A stretch of DNA of 18,285 nucleotides from CANIGN01 sp964538275. GTDB lineage: Bacteria; Bdellovibrionota; UBA2428. A program made the position numbers and the translations under genes. Shown piece after piece: positions 13,255-18,285 of the stretch (positions are counted from its first letter, which is position 1; every line of letters starts with the position of its first letter). Below the pieces are notes generated by a model that saw only the letters and a program-made list of their open reading frames with translations, was not told the DNA's origin and searched no databases. The stretch spans positions 1-18,285 of the forward strand of contig CAZIFW010000047.1 in NCBI GenBank assembly GCA_964538275.1, given 5' to 3'.

Positions 13255-13818
13255 ATGATTGATTCTGGTGACTTACGTAAGGGTTCTAAAATTCTTCTCG
13301 ATAACTATCCATGCACTATCTTAGAAGCAGAGCATGTGAAACCAGGTAAAGGCAGTGCCTTTGCTCGTTGCCGTTTGAGAAATCTTCAAACCGGACAACT
13401 TTTGGAAAAAACATTTAAATCAAACGAAAGTTTTGAAGAGCCCAATCTTGAATACAAAGAAATGCAGTATCTCTACATGGAAAACGAAATGTACGTTTTC
13501 ATGGACAACACAAACTTTGAACAAACTTCTGTGAGTGAAAAGCTAGTAGCGGATGCAAAAGTTTTCTTAAAAGAAAATCTTCCCGTGGGTGTTCAGTTTT
13601 TTAACGATAAACCTATCAGCATTGAATTGCCTACGTTTGTAACTCTTCCCATTATTTATTGTGAGCCTGGTTTTAAAGGTGATACTGCTCAAGGCGGATC
13701 TAAGCCTGCCACAGTAGAGGGGGGCCACGTTGTGAACGTTCCGTTGCATCTTAAGGAAGGAGATGTGCTTAAAATTGACACACGCACAGGTGAATACGTT
13801 GAAAAGGTCAACAAGTAA
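13255..13818 (+). CDS. efp: Elongation factor P
   Basis: A 187-residue protein, full length for EF-P, which enters the ribosomal E site and relieves stalling at consecutive prolines. The N-terminal KOW-like domain (1-64) has DLRKGSKILLDNYPCTILEAEHVKPGKG, with the loop Lys32 in PGKGSAF where family members carry a modified Lys (beta-lysyl or hydroxylated); the Lys, not Arg, form points to an EpmA-type rather than EarP-type pathway, or none. Two OB-like domains follow (about 66-125 and 130-187), ending in the EF-P signature region VPLHLKEGDVLKIDTRTGEYVEKV. ATG 13255 is preceded by GAG eight bases upstream, a weak site. It overlaps accB by 20 bases and heads efp-accB-accC. Confidence 0.96.
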   Translation: MIDSGDLRKGSKILLDNYPCTILEAEHVKPGKGSAFARCRLRNLQTGQLLEKTFKSNESFEEPNLEYKEMQYLYMENEMYVFMDNTNFEQTSVSEKLVADAKVFLKENLPVGVQFFNDKPISIELPTFVTLPIIYCEPGFKGDTAQGGSKPATVEGGHVVNVPLHLKEGDVLKIDTRTGEYVEKVNK

Positions 13819-14389
13819 AAAAGCTAAGGCTAAAAGCGCTGTAAAAGTAAAAAGTCAGGTAAAAGCAAAAGCTCTTCCTGTTCTTCAGATTGGCGGATTA
13901 AATCGCGAAATGCTGAGAAGCTTTACAGAGTTTATGCGCGAAGAAGGACTTGCGAGCTTTTCGTTTAAGAGTAAAGAATTTGAAGTTGATTTAAAATTTG
14001 CTGGCGCGGAGGCTCCTGCTTTTGTTGCAGCTCAAAGCCCTCAGGCTGTCGCTCCACAGCCTGCTCCTCAACAAGTGCACACAAGAAGTATTGAAACTCC
14101 TGCTTCTTTTGCTTCTACTCCTGTTGAAGAAAAGAGACCCAGTACAAGCACTCGTATAATTAAGTCTCCATTTGTGGGAACTTTTTATCGTGCGCCCGCT
14201 CCTGGAAAACCTCCCTTTGTGGAGGTGGGTGGTGTTGTAAGTTCTGGAGATGCACTTTGTGTTTTAGAAGCGATGAAGTTGATGAACGAAATCGAAGCTG
14301 AATATAAATGCAAAATTGTAAAAATTCTCGTCGAAGACGCTTCTCCTGTAGAATACGGCGAATCGCTCTTTGAAGTTGAAGCTCTTTAG
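13799..14389 (+). CDS. accB: Biotin carboxyl carrier protein of acetyl-CoA carboxylase
   Basis: A 196-residue BCCP that carries biotin for acetyl-CoA carboxylase in fatty-acid synthesis. Residues 1-25 are strongly basic (KRSTSKKAKAK...), 33-68 the small dimerising part, 70-115 a Pro/Ala-rich flexible linker, and 120-196 the biotinyl domain: SPFVGTFYRAPAPGKPPFV, then CVLEAMKLMNEIEAE with biotinylated Lys160. Start: TTG 13799 is chosen, overlapping efp by 20 bases and preceded by AGGTG at a good distance; the earlier ATG 13763 has its purine run directly against it and would extend the protein further into efp. The next in-frame ATG is much later (residue 38) and would cut the domain. accC follows 41 bases on. 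Confidence 0.93.
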   Translation: MKRSTSKKAKAKSAVKVKSQVKAKALPVLQIGGLNREMLRSFTEFMREEGLASFSFKSKEFEVDLKFAGAEAPAFVAAQSPQAVAPQPAPQQVHTRSIETPASFASTPVEEKRPSTSTRIIKSPFVGTFYRAPAPGKPPFVEVGGVVSSGDALCVLEAMKLMNEIEAEYKCKIVKILVEDASPVEYGESLFEVEAL

Positions 14390-14430
14390 TAAACAAGAAG
14401 TGTAAATTAAGGGTCCTTTCTGGAGGTACT

Positions 14431-15768
14431 ATGAAAAAAGTTCTTATTGCTAACCGTGGCGAAATTGCCCTTAGAATTATTCGTTCAGCCCGTGAAATGG
14501 GAATCAAAACTGTAGCTATTCACAGTGAATGTGATGCGGCTGCAATGCACGTTAAGCTTGCTGATGAGAGTATTTGTGTAGGTGGAAACCGCGCTAAAGA
14601 TTCTTATCTAAACATTGTGGCTATTATGTCTGCGTGTGATGTTTCGGGCGCAGATGCTGTGCACCCAGGCTATGGATTCTTAAGCGAACAATCTCATTTT
14701 GCGTCTACTGTTCAGGAATGTGGAATCACTTTTGTTGGTCCCAAGCCTGAATCTATGAAAAAAATTGGAGCAAAAGTTCCTGCTCGTGAACTTGTTTCAA
14801 AAGCAGGTGTGCCCGTACTTCCAGGAAGCGGTGTTCTAAAAGATGTTGAAGATGCTTTAAGTTACGCAAAATCAATTGGTTTTCCTGTGTTGTTAAAAGC
14901 TTCTAACGGTGGCGGCGGTCGCGGTATGCGAGTGGTACGCTCAGCTGAAGAATTAAAGCGCGCATTTGAATCCGCACAAAGTGAATCAAAAGCTGCATTT
15001 GGTTCTCCAGATATTTTTGTAGAAAAATTTGTAGAAAAACCAAGACACATAGAAATTCAAATTCTTGCTGACCGCTATGGAAATGTAATTCACTTGGGCG
15101 AACGCGAATGTAGTCTACAGCGTCGTCACCAAAAAATTATTGAAGAAGCTCCTTCCATGCATGTTGATGCAGCATTGCGCGCTAAAATGGGCGAAGCCGC
15201 ATGTGCAGTTGCTACAGCCGTTGGGTATGAAAGTTTAGGGACGTGTGAATTTTTAATGGATGAAGACAAAAGTTTTTATTTCATGGAAATGAACACTCGT
15301 ATTCAGGTGGAACACCCTGTTACTGAAATGATTACAGGCTTAGATCTTGTTAAAGAGCAATTCTTAGTCGCAATGGGTGAACGTCTTCGTTACAAGCAAG
15401 AAGATATTCAATTACGAGGACATTCAATAGAATGTCGTATCAATGCAGAAGATCCGTACAACTTTATGCCGAGTCCCGGAAAAATAGAAACTCTTGTTTG
15501 GCCCGGTGGCCATGGAGTGCGTATTGATGCGGGTGTTTATCAAGGTTTTACGGTTCCACCCTTTTACGACTCTATGTTGGCAAAAATTATTACTTACGGC
15601 GTAGACCGCAAAGAGTCTCGTTTAAAAATGCTACGTGCTTTAAATGAGTGCGTTGTAGAGGGAATTAAAACAAATATTCCTCTTCACAAGAAAATATTAG
15701 AGCACAGCGATTATGCTAACGGCGAAGTCTACACAAAATGGATCGAAGATAAGCTTTTAAGCCCTTAA
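14431..15768 (+). CDS. accC: Biotin carboxylase subunit of acetyl-CoA carboxylase
   Basis: A 445-residue ATP-grasp enzyme that carboxylates the biotin on AccB using ATP and bicarbonate. The N-terminal domain begins KVLIANRGEIALRIIRSA and has DAVHPGYGFLSE (75-86). The ATP-grasp part has Lys115, Lys156 with the Gly-rich loop SNGGGGRGM (158-166), Lys235 in RRHQKIIEEAP, Glu273, Glu286, and MNTRIQVEHP (287-296, with Asn288 and Arg290). These match the catalytic residues known for E. coli AccC. The C-terminal domain has GHSIECRINAEDP and FMPSPG. GGAGG lies seven bases before the ATG. It directly follows accB, the usual pair; accA and accD are not in the window. Confidence 0.97.
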   Translation: MKKVLIANRGEIALRIIRSAREMGIKTVAIHSECDAAAMHVKLADESICVGGNRAKDSYLNIVAIMSACDVSGADAVHPGYGFLSEQSHFASTVQECGITFVGPKPESMKKIGAKVPARELVSKAGVPVLPGSGVLKDVEDALSYAKSIGFPVLLKASNGGGGRGMRVVRSAEELKRAFESAQSESKAAFGSPDIFVEKFVEKPRHIEIQILADRYGNVIHLGERECSLQRRHQKIIEEAPSMHVDAALRAKMGEAACAVATAVGYESLGTCEFLMDEDKSFYFMEMNTRIQVEHPVTEMITGLDLVKEQFLVAMGERLRYKQEDIQLRGHSIECRINAEDPYNFMPSPGKIETLVWPGGHGVRIDAGVYQGFTVPPFYDSMLAKIITYGVDRKESRLKMLRALNECVVEGIKTNIPLHKKILEHSDYANGEVYTKWIEDKLLSP

Positions 15769-15826
15769 AAAGTCTTTTTTTGGTCGAGAAGACCCTTTTA
15801 CTCGTCTAAGCCTTTCTGTGGTGCAA

Positions 15827-17677
15827 ATGAAAAAATTAAAGTTATCAATTGGTTTCTTGGCATTCACTTCTTTAAATTTAGAAATAATTAACGCCTCTCC
15901 TGGGCCAGTTTCTAAAGCCATGGGGAGATGCTTGCATCACCTCAATACGAATGCTTCAAGTGTGGCAAATTTACTTCCTTTTAGATCTACAACGTGGATG
16001 AATGCGGCTGATTTATTTAGAGCTATCCGTGGTTCTACAAATTTTCGAGTGGATGAAATTGGAGATAGCCGAGTAGCAGAACTCGATAATCTTATTCATA
16101 CTGGAGACATAAAAGGCGCTATTGGATTGATTCGTTCCACAATGGCTCGAGTGGAGATTTCTTATCGAAAGTTAAAACCCACAGACGAAGCTCGAAGCGC
16201 ATTTAGAGCTTTAAGAGATGAGCTAGAAAAAATGAAGGGCGATGTGGTTGTAGTTCAAGAAGAGGGGCTTGAATATTCAATCGAAACTCTTCCTCCAGAA
16301 GCGAAGCGTAGAGTTTCAGAAGCAATTCGCAACGTCGTTAAAAAATTGCGTCCCGATCATACTTACCTACTTCGCGATCAAGAGGCGATTACAAATCTTC
16401 GTCGAATGAATGATGATTTGAATGACCCTAATTTTCCAGTCAGCAAAGATGAATTGATTCTTCAAGTAGATGCAACTTACAAGTGGCTCAACTCGCTCTA
16501 CACTGTGCTTAAAGCAGAAATTGGTGAGAACATTGCTAGCTACATTCCAGTAGTAGCGTATTTAAATTCAAAAGATTACCACCTTCGTTCCGATGTTATC
16601 ATTGATGGAATAGCTTTTGCTCCCGCGGCGAATGATACTCCAGCTCGTGGAATGGCTATTCGAGGAGTTTTAGAATCCGCCATGGCTATGCAAGAAGGTG
16701 TTTTTCTTGGGCCAGATGTGGGTCAAAGTGCAGCCATACATTCTGATGCAGAAAAAAAATGGAGAGAAGGTGTAGCTCAGGTACGCGCCAATGTGGGAAT
16801 GACAAAGGCATATCATATTTTAAATCCAGATTTAGAAGAGGGACCTCCTCCTTTACGCGATATTATGTATCAAGTTCATAACAGTCCTGAGATTCAAAAA
16901 AATTACACGGTAGAAGTGCTTTATCGTGAAAGTTTGGCAGTTGCTTTTCAAATAGGATGGGATTCGTTGGTTTTATTGCCTGAGTTGATGAAAAGAATTC
17001 CACTTGCTACTCAAGCAGCTATCAAGAGAGATTGGAACGCAGCTAGTTCCATTATGTTTGAAGGCTTTCGTAGAATGAAAACGGAAAGCTATCTTACAGA
17101 CGTGAAAAATTTTGTAGATGATAGTCTTCATCAAAAAGCTCAACTTCCCATGAAAGCAGAAGTGAATCCATCTAAAGGACCGGAGGTGGATACAGAAACT
17201 CCTGAATATCGTCAATGGATGTACACGCGTATTCGCTATATTTCGGATAGGATTGGCAACAATCGTTTTGGAGCAGCTTATTTAGAATGTTTTGCACGCG
17301 ATACAAACGAGCAAGTGCGCAGTTTTTTGAGAGAAGTTTACAATTTTGAAAAAAATAGTAGCGAAAAACTTTTTCAAGGTATTTTGTCTCCTATAGAAAA
17401 AGCGATTGAAGCAGGTGATCGGTTGCCTCCTATCTCAGTGGGGAATTCACGCTTGCGTCCTACTTATTACATAGCTCTTGCGATTGACATGGTGCTCATC
17501 GGTATGTGGCTTTACGAAAATGATGATATTGAAGAAGCTAAGAAAAAAGTTGCCGATCTTCTGAGTGAAATTAAGGCAGGCGAGGTGCCAAGCGATGTGC
17601 TCCAACCGCTGGTGGAAGAAGCAAAAGCATTACAAGCAGCGAGTCCGGCTCCTGCTGTAGCACCTGCAATTCAATAG
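15827..17677 (+). CDS. Secreted or periplasmic protein of unknown function
   Basis: A 616-residue protein with a likely signal peptide: MKKLKLSIGFLAFTSLNLEIINA, cleavage before SPG. The frame opens three codons earlier at GTG 15818, but ATG 15827 gives the better signal start. The body is mostly alpha-helical and charged with few Cys (Cys38-type residue in GRCLHH and one near 488 in LECFARD). The last 25 residues are Ala/Pro-rich. A hydrophobic segment near residue 553 (YIALAIDMVLIGMWLY) might be a membrane helix. No family is recognised. It follows accC by 58 bases without an obvious terminator, so it may be transcribed with it; a hairpin terminator follows. Unrelated to biotin chemistry as far as can be seen. 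Confidence 0.65.
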   Translation: MKKLKLSIGFLAFTSLNLEIINASPGPVSKAMGRCLHHLNTNASSVANLLPFRSTTWMNAADLFRAIRGSTNFRVDEIGDSRVAELDNLIHTGDIKGAIGLIRSTMARVEISYRKLKPTDEARSAFRALRDELEKMKGDVVVVQEEGLEYSIETLPPEAKRRVSEAIRNVVKKLRPDHTYLLRDQEAITNLRRMNDDLNDPNFPVSKDELILQVDATYKWLNSLYTVLKAEIGENIASYIPVVAYLNSKDYHLRSDVIIDGIAFAPAANDTPARGMAIRGVLESAMAMQEGVFLGPDVGQSAAIHSDAEKKWREGVAQVRANVGMTKAYHILNPDLEEGPPPLRDIMYQVHNSPEIQKNYTVEVLYRESLAVAFQIGWDSLVLLPELMKRIPLATQAAIKRDWNAASSIMFEGFRRMKTESYLTDVKNFVDDSLHQKAQLPMKAEVNPSKGPEVDTETPEYRQWMYTRIRYISDRIGNNRFGAAYLECFARDTNEQVRSFLREVYNFEKNSSEKLFQGILSPIEKAIEAGDRLPPISVGNSRLRPTYYIALAIDMVLIGMWLYENDDIEEAKKKVADLLSEIKAGEVPSDVLQPLVEEAKALQAASPAPAVAPAIQ

Positions 17678-17706
17678 CTGTATTTTTTTAGAAATATAAA
17701 AAGTGC

Positions 17707-17739
17707 AAAAGGGGTCAGGCTGTTAGCTCGACCCCTTTT
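17707..17739 (+). terminator. Rho-independent terminator hairpin
   Basis: AAAAGGGGTC (17707-17716) pairs perfectly with GACCCCTTTT (17730-17739) around a 13-base loop, giving a 10-bp stem ending in four Ts. It lies 30 bases after the secreted-protein stop and 17 before the next ATG. The GGGGTCAGG...GACCCC form also resembles short palindromes repeated in some bacterial genomes (REP-like), so it may be one copy of a family. Confidence 0.75.
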
Positions 17740-17755
17740 GGCGTAGAATGTAGCT

Positions 17756-18241
17756 ATGTCCAGAGATATTGAAGATCTTCGAGAAAAACTTTTGCGTGAA
17801 TTGGGCGACAAAGAGTTGGGTTCGCCCGAAGTGCAGCCTAATAAAGATTTTCAATATCTGATGGAGCTCAGCGACTCAGAGTTTTTAAAAATGGGATTGG
17901 ATTTCGCAGTCTCACTCTCCATTCAAGGTTTATGGACCGAAGCACGCACAGCCATTAAAAGATATCGAAGCTTAGATTCTGCCAATATTTCAGCACTCAT
18001 TTTTGAAATGAGATGTTCCTACGAATTAGAGAGTTTCACCGAAGTTTTGGCACTTGGTCAGTCACCTTTGACAGAAAAACATCACTTAATCGCAGCCAAT
18101 TATTTGATGGCTCTCAGCTTCGAAGCTTTGCAGATGTTTCCTCAGGCTAGATCGCGATATGAAGCGGTCATTAGGCAAGACTCAAATTTTTTAGATGCTT
18201 CTTTACGCTTGACCAAGCTTCAAGGTTTTTCAGGTCGTTAA
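17756..18241 (+). CDS. TPR-like helical protein of unknown role
   Basis: A 161-residue, all-helical soluble protein without signal or membrane segment. Residues 45-80 (LDFAVSLSIQGLWTEARTAIKRYRSLDS), 80-112 and 115-150 (LMALSFEALQMFPQARSRYEAVIRQDSNFLDA) look like tetratricopeptide-type helix pairs, with the last clearest (A-L-F-A spacing, then Pro/Asn boundary). It probably serves as a small protein-interaction scaffold. The N-terminus (SRDIEDLREKLLREL) is charged and may form a coiled coil. The ribosome site is weak (GTAGAATGTAGC). No partner gene is visible; the window ends 44 bases after its stop. Confidence 0.65.
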   Translation: MSRDIEDLREKLLRELGDKELGSPEVQPNKDFQYLMELSDSEFLKMGLDFAVSLSIQGLWTEARTAIKRYRSLDSANISALIFEMRCSYELESFTEVLALGQSPLTEKHHLIAANYLMALSFEALQMFPQARSRYEAVIRQDSNFLDASLRLTKLQGFSGR

Positions 18242-18285
18242 GTTCTTCAAGCACGTTTCTAAATACTAGATAAGTTGTGGATCTG

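Noticed and set aside
7549..13818. Functional link between tRNA-Pro and EF-P in the same window
   Set aside because: Both relate to proline translation, but they lie over 5 kb apart with unrelated genes between and the tRNA is explained as an integration site.
1..18285. CRISPR array or toxin-antitoxin pair
   Set aside because: No regularly spaced repeats were seen, and the small regulators are explained as C protein, ArsR and excisionase with no toxin partner.

Overview
The window looks like a piece of a bacterial chromosome of moderate to low GC. The housekeeping part (elongation factor P next to the biotin carboxyl carrier and biotin carboxylase genes, a transaldolase, a YceI protein, a large Cys-rich type IV prepilin, a lipoprotein and TPR proteins) suggests a Gram-negative predatory or free-living member of the Bdellovibrionota/Oligoflexia. 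That placement is inferred from gene content and protein style, not from a marker gene.

Layout. Positions 1-473 are the right end of an ISL3-family insertion sequence: the C-terminus of its transposase and the terminal inverted repeat. About 594-7555 is a small (about 7 kb) integrative island ending at the 3' end of a tRNA-Pro(UGG) gene. Its left module, on the minus strand, holds a tyrosine integrase, an excisionase-like HTH protein, a Replic_Relax-type winged-helix protein and a small membrane protein, with a very long perfect hairpin and a polypyrimidine tract between the two gene pairs. The middle carries an ArsR-type regulator with a palindrome over its promoter and start codon, and an orphan 274-residue protein. 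The right module is a compact restriction-modification system: a controller (C) protein and a PD-(D/E)XK endonuclease in one overlapping operon, divergent from a D12-class adenine methyltransferase. They share a 91-bp control region with two good promoters and an inverted repeat between them.

From 7549 rightwards the sequence is ordinary chromosome: tRNA-Pro, a shared bidirectional terminator, yceI (minus), a 460-bp gap with a strong structured element ending in a terminator, a transaldolase, the 765-residue prepilin, a lipoprotein, a TPR gene broken by a run of nine Gs, efp-accB-accC (first committed step of fatty-acid synthesis, plus translation), a secreted protein of unknown function, a hairpin terminator and another TPR-like protein.

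The most interesting parts are the C-controlled restriction-modification island with an apparently leaderless controller transcript, the hairpin-rich putative origin region beside the Replic_Relax gene, the prepilin with eight Cys modules and a collagen-like linker, the G9 frameshift in the TPR gene, and the unexplained structured element at 8578-8752.
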